A DNA stretch of 64,000 bases from contig NZ_AP024525.1 in assembly GCF_020886775.1 (NCBI RefSeq), positions 682,001 to 746,000 on the forward strand. The letters are read 5' to 3'. The notes under the pieces are model-generated. The model did not search any database and was not told the origin of the DNA. It worked only from the letters and a program-made list of their open reading frames with translations. The first letter of the stretch is position 1. The number at the start of each line of letters is the position of its first letter. The translations under genes were made by a program, and so were the position numbers. Of this stretch, positions 42,931-52,403 are shown one piece after another. This stretch comes from Sinomonas cyclohexanicum. Its GTDB lineage: Bacteria; Actinomycetota; Actinomycetes; Actinomycetales; Micrococcaceae.

Positions 42931-44769
42931 ATGGGCGATACTCGTCTGCCGCTGCTCGCGGAAGCACCCACCACGTACGAGCCGCTGCTCTCCTGGGTCG
43001 AGGAAGTCGCCGAGCTGACCAAGCCCGACCAGATCCACTGGGTCGACGGCTCCGAGGCGGAGTACCGCCAGCTGACCGATGAGCTCGTCGCCGCCGGCAC
43101 CCTCACGCGCCTCAACCCGGAGCTCTTCCCGAACTCCTTCGCCGCATTCTCCGACCCCGCGGACGTGGCCCGCGTCGAGGAGCAGACCTTCATCTGCTCG
43201 AAGAACGAGCGCGACGCCGGCTTCACCAACAACTGGATGGACCCGGACGCCATGAAGGAGAAGCTCAACGGCCTCTTCGACGGCGCCATGCGCGGCCGCA
43301 CCATGTACGTCATCCCGTTCGTCATGGGCCACCTCGACGCGGAGGATCCGAAGTTCGGCGTCGAGATCACCGACTCGGCCTACGTCGTCGCCTCGATGCG
43401 CATCATGGCCCGCATCGGCACGGCCGTCCTGGAGAAGATCGAGGAGACGCGCGCGTTCTTCGTCCCCGCTCTCCACTCCGTCGGCGCCCCCCTCGAGGAG
43501 GGCCAGGAGGACGTGCCGTGGCCGTGCAACCCGGAGAAGTGGATCGTCCACTTCCCGGAGGAGCGCTCCATCTGGTCCTACGGCTCGGGCTACGGCGGCA
43601 ACGCCCTCCTCGGCAAGAAGTGCTACGCCCTGCGCATCGCCTCCGTCATGGCGCGGGACGAGGGCTGGCTCGCCGAGCACATGCTCATCCTGAAGCTGAC
43701 CAGCCCGGCTGGAAAGGCTTACCACATCTCCGCCGCGTTCCCGTCGGCCTGCGGCAAGACCAACCTCGCGCTCCTCGATCCCACGATCGAGGGCTGGAAG
43801 GTCGAGACGCTCGGCGACGACATCACCTGGATGCGCTTTGGCAAGGAGGGCGAGCTCCGCGCGGTCAACCCCGAGGCCGGCCTGTTCGGCGTCGCGCCCG
43901 GCACCGGCTGGGGCACCAACCCGAACGCGATGCGCGCCATCGCCAAGGGCAACAGCATCTTCACCAACGTGGCCCTCACGGACGACGGCGGCGTGTGGTG
44001 GGAGGGCATGACCGACGAGGTCCCCGCCCACCTCACCGACTGGCGCGGCAACGACTGGACGCCCGAGCTCTCGTCCGCCGCCGGCGGACGCCCCGCCGCC
44101 CACCCGAACTCCCGTTTCTGCACGCCGATCGACCAGATCGACATGCTCGCGAACGAGTACTTCGCGCCGGAGGGCGTCGAGATCAACGCGATCCTGTTCG
44201 GCGGCCGCCGCAAGACCACGATCCCGCTCGTGACCGAGGCCCGCAGCTGGGCCAACGGCATCTTCATGGGCGCCACGCTCTCCTCGGAGACCACGGCGGC
44301 GGCTGCCGGCGCGGTCGGCGTCGTCCGCCGCGACCCGATGGCGATGCTGCCGTTCATCGGCTACGACGCCGGCGACTACCTCGGCCACTGGGTCAAGGTC
44401 TCGGGCAAGGCCAACCCGGCCCGCCTGCCGAAGATCTTCCTCGTGAACTGGTTCCGCCGCACCAAGGACGGCGGGTTCGCGTGGCCGGGCTTCGGCGACA
44501 ACTCGCGCGTCCTCAAGTGGGCCATCGAGCGCATCGAGGGCACCGCGGACGCCGTCGAGACCCCGATCGGCTTTGTGCCCACCCCGTCCAGCCTGGACCT
44601 CAAGGGCCTGGACATGACGGAGGCGCAGGTCGAGGAGGCCACGCACTTCGATCGCGACGAGTGGCTCAAGGAGCTCCCGGGCCTCACCGAGTGGTTCGAC
44701 CGGTTCGGCGGCTCGCTGCCGAAGAGCATCACGGCCGAGCTCGACGGCCTCAAGGCGCGCCTGTCCTGA
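42931..44769 (+). CDS. pckG: Phosphoenolpyruvate carboxykinase (GTP)
   Basis: Oxaloacetate plus GTP to PEP, CO2 and GDP; gluconeogenic entry point. 612 residues. Substrate loop [15 protein letters not shown]; kinase P-loop FPSACGKTN at residues 270-278 with K276; metal/hinge [11 protein letters not shown]; mobile-lid region [12 protein letters not shown] and [24 protein letters not shown] 42931 is chosen over ATG 42904 because AAGGAG sits 6 bases before it. Followed by a strong terminator. Relevant to growth on sialic acid-derived pyruvate and organic acids. Confidence 0.97.
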   Translation: MGDTRLPLLAEAPTTYEPLLSWVEEVAELTKPDQIHWVDGSEAEYRQLTDELVAAGTLTRLNPELFPNSFAAFSDPADVARVEEQTFICSKNERDAGFTNNWMDPDAMKEKLNGLFDGAMRGRTMYVIPFVMGHLDAEDPKFGVEITDSAYVVASMRIMARIGTAVLEKIEETRAFFVPALHSVGAPLEEGQEDVPWPCNPEKWIVHFPEERSIWSYGSGYGGNALLGKKCYALRIASVMARDEGWLAEHMLILKLTSPAGKAYHISAAFPSACGKTNLALLDPTIEGWKVETLGDDITWMRFGKEGELRAVNPEAGLFGVAPGTGWGTNPNAMRAIAKGNSIFTNVALTDDGGVWWEGMTDEVPAHLTDWRGNDWTPELSSAAGGRPAAHPNSRFCTPIDQIDMLANEYFAPEGVEINAILFGGRRKTTIPLVTEARSWANGIFMGATLSSETTAAAAGAVGVVRRDPMAMLPFIGYDAGDYLGHWVKVSGKANPARLPKIFLVNWFRRTKDGGFAWPGFGDNSRVLKWAIERIEGTADAVETPIGFVPTPSSLDLKGLDMTEAQVEEATHFDRDEWLKELPGLTEWFDRFGGSLPKSITAELDGLKARLS

Positions 44770-44811
44770 CGCGTCCACAGATTCCGGCGGTTTAGACGGC
44801 GCCGGCATTTC

Positions 44812-44856
44812 GGGAGGGCTGCCCCGCTGCACACGGGGCGGCCCTCCCACTTTTCA
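44812..44856 (+). terminator. pckG terminator
   Basis: Stem GGGAGGGC-T-GCCCCG (44812-44826) pairs with 44834-44848 (one T-G wobble), 7-base loop, followed by ACTTTTC. Located 43 bases after the pckG stop. Confidence 0.88.
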
Positions 44857-44889
44857 TGGTGGCGGCCGCCTGACGTGCCTCCCAGAACA

Positions 44890-44940
44890 TGACCTTCAGG
44901 AGCTGACCTTCAGGAGCTGACCTTCAGGAGCTGACCCCAG
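44890..44940. repeat. 14-bp tandem repeat, three perfect units
   Basis: TGACCTTCAGGAGC at 44890, 44904 and 44918, with partial TGACCCCAG from 44932. Same period and core as the arrays at 14.9, 47.6 and 54.9 kb. Lies between pckG and the PEP-utilising enzyme gene. Confidence 0.92.
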
Positions 44941-44967
44941 ACGGCGGGGCGGCGGTAGGTTTGGCTC

Positions 44968-47472
44968 ATGCACGACGGCGCGGCCCCACCTCCCGCTGCA
45001 CCCGAACCCCGGGCCGCGGCCCGGGAGCGTCCCGGCCCGCCGCTGGTCCTTGCGCTCGCCTCGGTGCGGGCCACGGACCTGCCCGCGGCGGGCGGCAAGG
45101 GCGCGAACCTCGGCGAACTCCTCGCGGCAGGCCTCCCGGTCCCGCCGGGCTTCGTGGTGACGACGGCGGCCTACCGCGCCCACGCGGGGCACGCGGGCCT
45201 CGACCCGGGGCGGGCCGCCTCGGATCCCGCGGGCGCGAGGCGACTTCTGGCGGGCACTCCCCTCGACCCCGCAACACGGCACGCCATCGCGGCGGCGCTG
45301 ATCGAGCTCGGCCCGGCGGGCGCTCCCGTGGCGGTCCGGTCGAGCGCGACCGCCGAGGACCTCCCCGGTGCGGCGTTCGCCGGGCAGCAGGACACCTTCC
45401 TGGACGTCTCCGGGACGGAGGCCGTGCTGGACGCCGTCCGGCGCTGCTGGGCCTCCCTGTGGACCGACCGCGCCGTCGACTACCGCGAGCGGCAGGGGAT
45501 CGACGCGCGCGAGGTCGCGATCGCCGTCGTCGTCCAACGGATGGTCCCGGCGGAGGCGGCCGGTGTCGTCTTCACGGCCAATCCGCTGACGGGCCGCCGC
45601 GGCGAGCTCGTCGTGGATGCGGCGCCCGGACTCGGCGAGGCCGTCGTCTCCGGAGAGGTCACGCCGGAGCATCTCGTCCTCGCCCGGGACGGCACGGTGC
45701 GGTCCGTGGCACTCCAGCACGACGGCGCGCCCCGGGTCCTGCCCGACGCCGAGGCCGGGCAGCTCGCGGACCTCGCGGCCAGGACCGAGCGGCACTTCAG
45801 CAGGCTCGCGGGCGAGGAGCGACCTCAGGACATCGAATGGGCGCTCGCGGACGGCCGCATCAGCCTGGTCCAGGCGCGCCCCATGACTGCCCTGCCGCCC
45901 GAGCCGCCCGAGCTGGACTTCATCCAGCGCGCGGTCGGCCCGTTCTTCCTCGAGATGTTCACCCAGCGACCGTACCCGCTGGACGTCACGGGGTGGCTCG
46001 GGCCCGGCGTCGTGCACATGCTCGACCTCATGGCCGGAAGCGTGGGCGTCCGTTTCCCGCCGCTGCCCCACCTGCTCCGGGAGCGGGACGGCGTGGCCCT
46101 CCAGCTCGTCCCGCCACGGCCGCGGCCCAGCCTGCTCACGCTCGGCGCACCGCTATCCGTGGCCCGCCGCGCCCGCGCGTTCGACACCCGCCGCTGGACC
46201 GAGGACCCCATCTTCCGGGAGTTCGAGTCGGCCGTCGCCGCGCTGGACGCAGAGGATCCCGCCGACCTGCCCTGGCCGGACCTCGTGCGCCGCATGGAGC
46301 GCTGCATCGCGGCCATGGTCCCGCTCGCCCTGGTCCGCGTGAGGTACCTGCCCGGCTCGTTCGTCCCGTTCGGGCCGCTGCGGCTCCTGCTCGTTGTGCT
46401 CGGCCTCGGCCGGCTCGCGTCCCCTCTCGTGGCCGGCGGGAGGACGCGGACGCGGGACGGGAACGACGCGCTCGAGGTGCTCGCCGCCGTCGTCCGCGCG
46501 GACCCCGAGCTGGCCCGCGCCGCCCGCGAGCTCGACGCCGCGGGGTTCCTCGCCGCCGTCAGGACCCGGCCCGAGTTCGGCGCGTTCGCCGCGCGCCTCG
46601 ACGCGTACCTTGCGGAGTATGGTCATCGCGAGTCGGTGAGCGTCGTCATTGCGACCGCGCCCACGTGGCGTGATGATCCCACCCCGGTCGCGGCGCTCCT
46701 GCAGTCCCTCGCGGAGGCCCCGCCGGCCGCGAGGCCGCAGGACCGCTCCGCCGAGGCCCTCGCGGAGCTCCTGGGCCATCCGCTGCTGCTGCGTTCTCGC
46801 CGGGCCTCGGCGGCGGCGCGCGCGGTCGTCGAGGCCTGCCGCCGCGGGCTGGCGTTCCGCGAGGACACCCACTTCCACCTCACGCGGCTCATGCCGCCGC
46901 TGCGCGCCACGTTCCTCGAGCTGGGCCGCCGCCTCACGGGGGCGGGGGCCCTCGGCGCGCCCGAGGACGTGTTCCACCTCCGCGTCGAGGAGCTGCGCGG
47001 CCTGTCCGATCCGGCAATGATGGACGACGGCGACGCCTCCCGGATGCGCGGCCTCGCCGAACGCCGGGCACGCCTGCGCCGCGAGTACGCCCGCGTTCCG
47101 ATGCTCGATCCCGGGCTGTTCGCCCAGCATCGCGGCCGGACCGATGCGGCGGGTGCGCTCCTCACGGGCACCCCCGCGAGCGGCGGAGTGGCTGCCGGGC
47201 CGGTCAGGGTCGTGATGGGGCCCGAGGGCTTCGCGTCGCTGCGGGCGGGGGAGGTGCTCGTGTGCCCGAACACGAACCCGTCGTGGACGCCGCTGTTCGC
47301 GCGCTCGGCCGCGGTCGTCGTGGACACGGGCGGGCTGGGGTCACACGCGGCGATCGTCGCGCGTGAGTACGGCGTACCGGCCGTCATGGCGACCGGGAAT
47401 GGCACTGCTGTGCTGCGCGACGGCCAGCGTGTGCGGGTCGACGGAGGCAGGGGCCGCGTGGACCCGGCCTGA
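44968..47472 (+). CDS. PEP/pyruvate-binding, PEP synthase-like enzyme (rifampin phosphotransferase-type architecture)
   Basis: 834 residues. N-terminal ATP-grasp (PPDK_N) domain: LPAAGGKGANLGELLAAGLPVPPGF, VAVRSSATAEDLPGAAFAGQQDTFL, VVVQRMVPAEAAGVVFTANP, DIEWALADGRISLVQARPM. A long middle region has no clear motif. The C-terminal phosphohistidine swivel domain has TPASGGVAAGPVRVV, ILVCPNTNPSWTPLF-like and GGLGSHAAIVAREYGVPAVM with the catalytic histidine. No PEP-binding TIM barrel is present, as in rifampin phosphotransferases; the acceptor is unknown. The start codon lies in a REP core, which encodes MHDGA. Confidence 0.85.
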   Translation: MHDGAAPPPAAPEPRAAARERPGPPLVLALASVRATDLPAAGGKGANLGELLAAGLPVPPGFVVTTAAYRAHAGHAGLDPGRAASDPAGARRLLAGTPLDPATRHAIAAALIELGPAGAPVAVRSSATAEDLPGAAFAGQQDTFLDVSGTEAVLDAVRRCWASLWTDRAVDYRERQGIDAREVAIAVVVQRMVPAEAAGVVFTANPLTGRRGELVVDAAPGLGEAVVSGEVTPEHLVLARDGTVRSVALQHDGAPRVLPDAEAGQLADLAARTERHFSRLAGEERPQDIEWALADGRISLVQARPMTALPPEPPELDFIQRAVGPFFLEMFTQRPYPLDVTGWLGPGVVHMLDLMAGSVGVRFPPLPHLLRERDGVALQLVPPRPRPSLLTLGAPLSVARRARAFDTRRWTEDPIFREFESAVAALDAEDPADLPWPDLVRRMERCIAAMVPLALVRVRYLPGSFVPFGPLRLLLVVLGLGRLASPLVAGGRTRTRDGNDALEVLAAVVRADPELARAARELDAAGFLAAVRTRPEFGAFAARLDAYLAEYGHRESVSVVIATAPTWRDDPTPVAALLQSLAEAPPAARPQDRSAEALAELLGHPLLLRSRRASAAARAVVEACRRGLAFREDTHFHLTRLMPPLRATFLELGRRLTGAGALGAPEDVFHLRVEELRGLSDPAMMDDGDASRMRGLAERRARLRREYARVPMLDPGLFAQHRGRTDAAGALLTGTPASGGVAAGPVRVVMGPEGFASLRAGEVLVCPNTNPSWTPLFARSAAVVVDTGGLGSHAAIVAREYGVPAVMATGNGTAVLRDGQRVRVDGGRGRVDPA

Positions 47473-47532
47473 TCGCCCCTCCGTCTGAGAGTCATCTTCC
47501 GGAGCGCATCTCCAGTGGGTCTGACGGGCGGG

Positions 47533-47677
47533 AGCTGACCCCCAGGATGTGACCTCAGAACGTGCCTCCCGGAAGCCGACTTCCAGAGGCGACGCCTGAA
47601 GGTCACGTCCCGGAAGGCAAAGTCAGAACAAAGACCTTCAGGACGTGACCTTCAGATGGGGCCTCCGGAGGCGACCC
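47533..47677. repeat. Degenerate 14-bp-period array between convergent genes
   Basis: About ten diverged units, beginning AGCTGACCCCCAGG at 47533 and including ACGTGACCTTCAGA near 47643. It fills most of the 209-base gap between the PEP enzyme and Clp stops. No gene is supported here. Confidence 0.75.
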
Positions 47678-47681
47678 CGTG

Positions 47682-50363
47682 TTACGCGGTCGCTGCGGCG
47701 GGTTCCTCCGCGCGGACGGTGAGCTGACCGCCGTCGTCCGCGGCGCCGTCTGCCGTCACCGCGACCCGGCCGCCCGCGGCGGCCGCGCCCGAGACGAGCA
47801 GGTCCGCGATGCGGTCCTCGAGCTCGCGCTGGATCACCCGGCGCAGCGGGCGCGCGCCGAACTCGGGCTCGTAGCCGCGCTCGGCGATCCAGTCCACGGC
47901 GGCATCGTCCACGGCCAGCGCGATGCCCTGCGCCGCGAGCCGCGCCTCGGTCCCGCGCAGCTGCAGCCGCACGATCTCATGCAGCTGCCCACGGGTGAGC
48001 TTGCGGAACAGCACGATCTCGTCGATGCGGTTCAGGAACTCGGGCCGCATCGTCTCGCGCAGCCGGCCCATGATCCGGGCCCGCAGCTCGGTATCCGAGG
48101 GCCCGCCCTCGGCGCCGCCGGCCGCGAAGCCGAGCGAGGCCCCCCGCGTCGCGAGGAACTCGGACCCGAGGTTGGACGTCATGATCACCACGGTGTTGCG
48201 GAAGTCCACGGTGTGCCCCTGGCCGTCGGTGAGCCGCCCGTCGTCGAGCACCTGCAGCAGCAGGTTGAACACGTCCGGGTGCGCCTTCTCGACCTCGTCG
48301 AGCAGCACCACGGAGTACGGGTGCCTGCGCACACGCTCGGTCAGCTGTCCGGCCTCCGAGTAGCCGACGTACCCCGGAGGGGCACCGACAAGGCGTGAGA
48401 CCGTATGGCGCTCGCCGAACTCGCTCATGTCGAAGCGCACCATCGCGGACTCGTCGCCGAACAGCGACGCCGCGAGGGCCTTCGCGAGCTCGGTCTTGCC
48501 CACGCCCGTCGGGCCGAGGAACAGGAAGCTGCCCACGGGGCGCCCGGCAGCGCCGAGACCCGTGCGGTTGCGCCGCACGGACTTCGCGATCGCGGAGACC
48601 GCGTCCTCCTGCCCGATCACGCGCTCGTGGAGCTCGTCCTCGAGGCGTGCGAGCCGCTCGCGCTCGCCCTCGGTGAGGCGCGCCGCCGGGATGCCGGTGG
48701 CGCGGGCCACCACGGCGGCGATGTCCGCCTCGCGGACAACAGTGCTCACGACGGCGTCTGCGTGGGTCTCGGTCGCGGCGTCGCCGTCGGCGCTGGTCCC
48801 GTTGGGGAGCGGGGTGCCGGAAGCCTCGGCCTCGATCCTCGCTGTGAGGGCCTCGATCTGATCGCGCAGGCGCGAGGCGTCCTCGTACCGCTCCTGCTCG
48901 ATCGCGACCTCCTTCTGCTCGGTCAGCTCGGCGCGCTGCGCCTCAAGCTCAGCGCGCAGCGCTTCGATGTCCACGCGCGGGCCGCGGGCCAGACTCAGCC
49001 GGGCGCCGGCCTGGTCGATGAGGTCGATCGCCTTGTCCGGCAGGTACCGGTCGGTGATGTAGCGGTGCGAGAGCTCGACCGCCGCGCGGATCGCGTCCTC
49101 GGAGTACGTGACGCCGTGGTGCTCCTCGTAGCGGGACTTGAGTCCGTCCAGGATCCTGACGGCGTCCTCGACGCCGGGCTCGCCGACCGTGACCGGCTGG
49201 AAGCGGCGCTCGAGGGCCGGGTCCTTCTCGATCTTGCGGTACTCGTTGAGCGTGGTCGCCCCGATGAGGTGCAGCTCTCCGCGGGCCAGGCGCGGCTTGA
49301 GGATGTTCCCGGCGTCCATGCCGCCGCCCTCCCCGCCGCCACCGGCGCCAACAATTGTGTGGATCTCGTCCACGAACGCGATCACATTCCCATCCTGGGC
49401 GATCTCGTCCATGGTCTTGGTGAGCCGCTCCTCGAAGTCGCCGCGGTAGCGCGTGCCGGCCAGCATGGCGGGCATGTCGAGGGAGACCACGGTCTTGCCG
49501 GCGATCTGCGCGGGCACCTTGCCCTCGGCGATGGCCTGCGCGAGGCCTTCGACGATCGCGGTCTTGCCCACGCCGGCCTCGCCGATGAGCACGGGGTTGT
49601 TCTTGGTGCGGCGGGCCAGGATCTCGACGGCCTGCTCGATCTCGGACTCACGGCCGATCACCGGGTCGAGCCTGCCCTCGCGTGCGAGCGCGGTGAGGTC
49701 GGTGCCGAACTGCTCCAGCATCGAGTCCTTCTTCCGGCGCTTCTGCGCCGCGGTGGCGCGCAGGGGGCGGTCCGCAGCGTGGGGCGACGAGGCGCCGTCG
49801 TGCGCAGCGTCCGCTGGGTCCGCGCCGTTGTCGGGGCGCGCGGACTCGCCGTCCTGGAGGGATTGCGGGGTCACGCCGGCGGCGGCGAGGATCTGGCCCG
49901 CGGCCGCATCGGAGTTGAGCACGAGGGCGACGAAGAGGTGCTCGGGGTCGATGTAGGTGGACCCGACCGAGCGAGCGACCTTGTACGCATCGAGGAACGC
50001 GTGCTGGGCGCTCGTGGTGAGGGAGGGCATGGCGTCGTCGGGGGAGCGGTCCACGGTGCCGGGCATCCGGTCCTCGGACGCGGCGACGATCTCGGCGGGG
50101 TCGGCCCCGGCGCGTTCGATCATGCCGGAGATCGACTCGGTGTGCGTGAGGGCGCGGAGCAGGTGCAGGGCGTCGACCTCGCGGTGGCCGTGCTCCCTCG
50201 CGAAGCGTCCGGCGGCGTTGAGGACGGTCTGCGTCCCGCGGCTCACGAGCCGGGTCATGTCGATGGGGCGGCCGGGCTGGCGAGCGCCCTGGCCCTGCAG
50301 ATAGCGGGCGAGGAACTCGTCGAAGGAGCCGTTGCCCGCGGCCGGGCCGAAGAACAGAGGCAT
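47682..50363 (-). CDS. ClpC-like AAA+ unfoldase subunit
   Basis: 893 residues. An N-terminal double Clp-N domain; AAA1 with Walker A GEAGVGKTA and FVDEIHT; a short middle segment with UVR-like EQERYEDASRLRDQIEAL; AAA2 with Walker A GPTGVGKTE, VLLDEVEKAHPDVFNLLLQVLDDGRLTD and the sensor RPEFLNRIDEI. The short middle domain and an LGF tripeptide (SLGF) where ClpP-binding loops sit favour ClpC over ClpB. Unusual: a non-conserved linker with AHDGASSPHAAD, encoded by a REP-like repeat. A HAIR-like operator upstream suggests heat control. Confidence 0.92.
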   Translation of the reverse strand: MPLFFGPAAGNGSFDEFLARYLQGQGARQPGRPIDMTRLVSRGTQTVLNAAGRFAREHGHREVDALHLLRALTHTESISGMIERAGADPAEIVAASEDRMPGTVDRSPDDAMPSLTTSAQHAFLDAYKVARSVGSTYIDPEHLFVALVLNSDAAAGQILAAAGVTPQSLQDGESARPDNGADPADAAHDGASSPHAADRPLRATAAQKRRKKDSMLEQFGTDLTALAREGRLDPVIGRESEIEQAVEILARRTKNNPVLIGEAGVGKTAIVEGLAQAIAEGKVPAQIAGKTVVSLDMPAMLAGTRYRGDFEERLTKTMDEIAQDGNVIAFVDEIHTIVGAGGGGEGGGMDAGNILKPRLARGELHLIGATTLNEYRKIEKDPALERRFQPVTVGEPGVEDAVRILDGLKSRYEEHHGVTYSEDAIRAAVELSHRYITDRYLPDKAIDLIDQAGARLSLARGPRVDIEALRAELEAQRAELTEQKEVAIEQERYEDASRLRDQIEALTARIEAEASGTPLPNGTSADGDAATETHADAVVSTVVREADIAAVVARATGIPAARLTEGERERLARLEDELHERVIGQEDAVSAIAKSVRRNRTGLGAAGRPVGSFLFLGPTGVGKTELAKALAASLFGDESAMVRFDMSEFGERHTVSRLVGAPPGYVGYSEAGQLTERVRRHPYSVVLLDEVEKAHPDVFNLLLQVLDDGRLTDGQGHTVDFRNTVVIMTSNLGSEFLATRGASLGFAAGGAEGGPSDTELRARIMGRLRETMRPEFLNRIDEIVLFRKLTRGQLHEIVRLQLRGTEARLAAQGIALAVDDAAVDWIAERGYEPEFGARPLRRVIQRELEDRIADLLVSGAAAAGGRVAVTADGAADDGGQLTVRAEEPAAATA

Positions 50364-50397
50364 TCGTTGTCCTCCAAAGGAGTCGGGTCACTCAAAG

Positions 50398-50417
50398 TTG
50401 AGCGGCTTACGCTCAAG
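50398..50417 (-). promoter_or_regulatory. HAIR-like (HspR) operator
   Basis: TTGAGC-N7-GCTCAA inverted repeat centred 44 bases before the Clp start, with another ACTCAA half at 50390. The HspR consensus is CTTGAGT-N7-ACTCAAG; here one half matches 6 of 7 and the other 5 of 7, with the correct spacing. Confidence 0.6.
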
Positions 50418-50488
50418 TTCAACGCTGTGGCCAACGAGATATTCCCGGCTGTACCAGAACCTGCAGTCGCGGGACTAGGTTGGGGCCC

Positions 50489-52213
50489 ATGACGACCATC
50501 GCGCAGAACATCGTCGCTACCCTCGCAGCCAACGGCGTCCGCCGCGTCTACGGGCTCCCGGGCGACTCCCTCAACGGCTTCACCGACGCCCTCCGCGAGA
50601 CCCCCAGCATCGAGTGGGTCCACGTGCGGCACGAGGAGGCAGGGGCGTTCGCCGCCGCGGCGGAGGCGGCGCTCACCGGGGAGATCGCCGTCTGCGCGGG
50701 CTCCGCTGGCCCCGGCAACCTGCACCTCATCAACGGCCTCTACGACGCCAACCGGTCGCGGGTACCCGTCCTGGCCATCGCGGCACACATCCCCAGCACC
50801 GAGATCGGCTCGAACTACTTCCAGGAGACCCATCCGCAGGAGGTCTTCCGCGAGTGCAGCGTCTACGCCGAGCAGGTCACCGACCCCGCGCAGATGCCGC
50901 GCATCCTCGAGATCGCGATGCGGACGGCCGTCGAGAAGCGCGGGGTCGCGGTCGTGGTGCTCTCCGGCGACGTGGGCCTCACCGCCATGAATTCGGACCG
51001 CGTGACCGTGGTGCGCAAGACGCGTCCGCGGGTGGTGCCCAGCGACGCCGAGCTCCGCGAGGCCGCCGAGATCCTCGACGCCGCCGGCAAGGTCACGATC
51101 CTGGCCGGTGCCGGCGTCGAGGGCGCGCACGACGAGGTCGTGGCGCTCGCGGACGCGCTCGCAGCGCCCATCGTCCACGCCATGCGGGGCAAGGAGTTCA
51201 TCGAGTACGACAACCCGTTCGACGTCGGCATGACGGGCCTCCTCGGGTTCTCGTCCGGCTACCGGGCCATGGAGGACTGCGACGCACTCCTCATGCTCGG
51301 CACCGACTTTCCGTACCAGCAGTTCTACCCGTCCAGGGCCAGGGTGATCCAGGTGGATCTCCGCGGGGAGCAGCTTGGCCGGCGCGTGCCACTGGACCTC
51401 GGCCTCGTCGGCGACGTTCGCGAGACCGCCGCCGCGCTCCTGCCGCTCGTGCCGCGCAAGAAGCGCCGCACCCACCTTGAGTCCTCGCTCAAGCACTATG
51501 CCAAGACGCGGTCCAAGCTCGATGACCTCGCGAACCCCACGAAGAAGGGCCAGCCGCTCCACCCCCAGTTCGTCACCCGTACCCTGGACCGGCTGGCCGC
51601 CGAGGATGCCGTCTTCACTGCGGACGTGGGCACGCCCGTGATCTGGGCGGCCCGTTACCTGACGATGAACGGCCGACGGCGGCTGGTCGGCTCGTTCACG
51701 CACGGATCCATGGCGAACGCCCTGCCGCACGCGATGGGCGCCCAGGCCGCGTTCCCCGGCCGGCAGGTCGTGGCGCTCGCCGGCGACGGCGGCCTCTCGA
51801 TGCTCCTGGGGGAACTCCTGACGATCGTGCAGAACCGCCTGCCGGTCAAGCTCGTGGTCTTCAACAACGCCTCCCTCAACTTCATCGAGCTCGAGATGAA
51901 GTCTGTGGGGTTCGTGAACTTCGGCACGGGGCTGGACAACCCCAACTTCGCGGCGGTGGCCGAGGCGATGGGAATCAAGGGCGTGAGGGTGAACGACTCC
52001 TCGGAGCTCGAGGTCGGGCTCAAGGAGGCGCTCGCGCACGACGGGCCCGCGCTCGTGGACGTGGCCACGATGCGCGAGGAGCTCGCGATGCCGCCCACGA
52101 TCACGGCCCAGCAGGCGGGCGGATTCACGCTCTACGCCCTGCGGACCGTCCTCTCGGGACGCGGCGACGAGGTGCTCGACCTGGCCAAGGCCAACTGGCG
52201 ACGCGTCTTCTGA
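50489..52213 (+). CDS. poxB: Pyruvate dehydrogenase (quinone) / pyruvate oxidase
   Basis: TPP- and FAD-dependent decarboxylation of pyruvate to acetate and CO2, passing electrons to quinone at the membrane. 574 residues: RRVYGLPGDSLNGF, catalytic glutamate in VRHEEAGAFAA, GPGNLHLINGLYDANRSRVPVLAIAAHI, central FAD domain, and C-terminal LAGDGGLSMLLGELLTIVQ...VFNNASLN (TPP GDG-N motif). The tail after AMPPTITAQQ is the membrane-association region in the family. ATG 50489 begins MTTIAQN. Divergent from the Clp gene. Confidence 0.93.
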   Translation: MTTIAQNIVATLAANGVRRVYGLPGDSLNGFTDALRETPSIEWVHVRHEEAGAFAAAAEAALTGEIAVCAGSAGPGNLHLINGLYDANRSRVPVLAIAAHIPSTEIGSNYFQETHPQEVFRECSVYAEQVTDPAQMPRILEIAMRTAVEKRGVAVVVLSGDVGLTAMNSDRVTVVRKTRPRVVPSDAELREAAEILDAAGKVTILAGAGVEGAHDEVVALADALAAPIVHAMRGKEFIEYDNPFDVGMTGLLGFSSGYRAMEDCDALLMLGTDFPYQQFYPSRARVIQVDLRGEQLGRRVPLDLGLVGDVRETAAALLPLVPRKKRRTHLESSLKHYAKTRSKLDDLANPTKKGQPLHPQFVTRTLDRLAAEDAVFTADVGTPVIWAARYLTMNGRRRLVGSFTHGSMANALPHAMGAQAAFPGRQVVALAGDGGLSMLLGELLTIVQNRLPVKLVVFNNASLNFIELEMKSVGFVNFGTGLDNPNFAAVAEAMGIKGVRVNDSSELEVGLKEALAHDGPALVDVATMREELAMPPTITAQQAGGFTLYALRTVLSGRGDEVLDLAKANWRRVF

Positions 52214-52218
52214 CCCGC

Positions 52219-52321
52219 TGAGGGGTCACTTCCCAGTTGAGGGGTCACTTCACAGAAGTCACAGCGCGGGCATTGGCCGGTCGCCCCAGGATGTGACCCC
52301 TCGCCGGGGATGTGACCCCTC
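52219..52321. repeat. Paired short repeats with TGACCCCT core
   Basis: TGAGGGGTCACTTC at 52219 and 52238 and GGATGTGACCCCTC at 52289 and 52308, each pair about 19 bases apart. The same TTGAGGGGTCACTTC word forms the 19-bp duplication next to nanE at 32709-32746. In the gap between poxB and the oxidoreductase gene. Confidence 0.85.
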
Positions 52322-52373
52322 ACGACGGCGGGGCGGAATAGGGAGTGCTCGAGCGCGGTTGACGTGAGTGACC

Positions 52374-52391
52374 AAGTTGTTACTTCAACTT
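52374..52391 (+). promoter_or_regulatory. Inverted-repeat operator overlapping the oxidoreductase promoter
   Basis: AAGTTG-N6-CAACTT, perfect, ending 12 bases before the ATG. TTGACG at 52359-52364 is a plausible -35. Binding here would block RNA polymerase; HxlR or MarR-type regulators commonly control this gene family, which is an inference. Confidence 0.6.
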
Positions 52392-52403
52392 TTAGGAGCC
52401 CTC

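Noticed and set aside
44968-47472. Firm call as rifampin phosphotransferase or PEP synthase
   Set aside because: Only the ATP-grasp and swivel domains can be supported; the middle domain has no diagnostic motif readable by eye.
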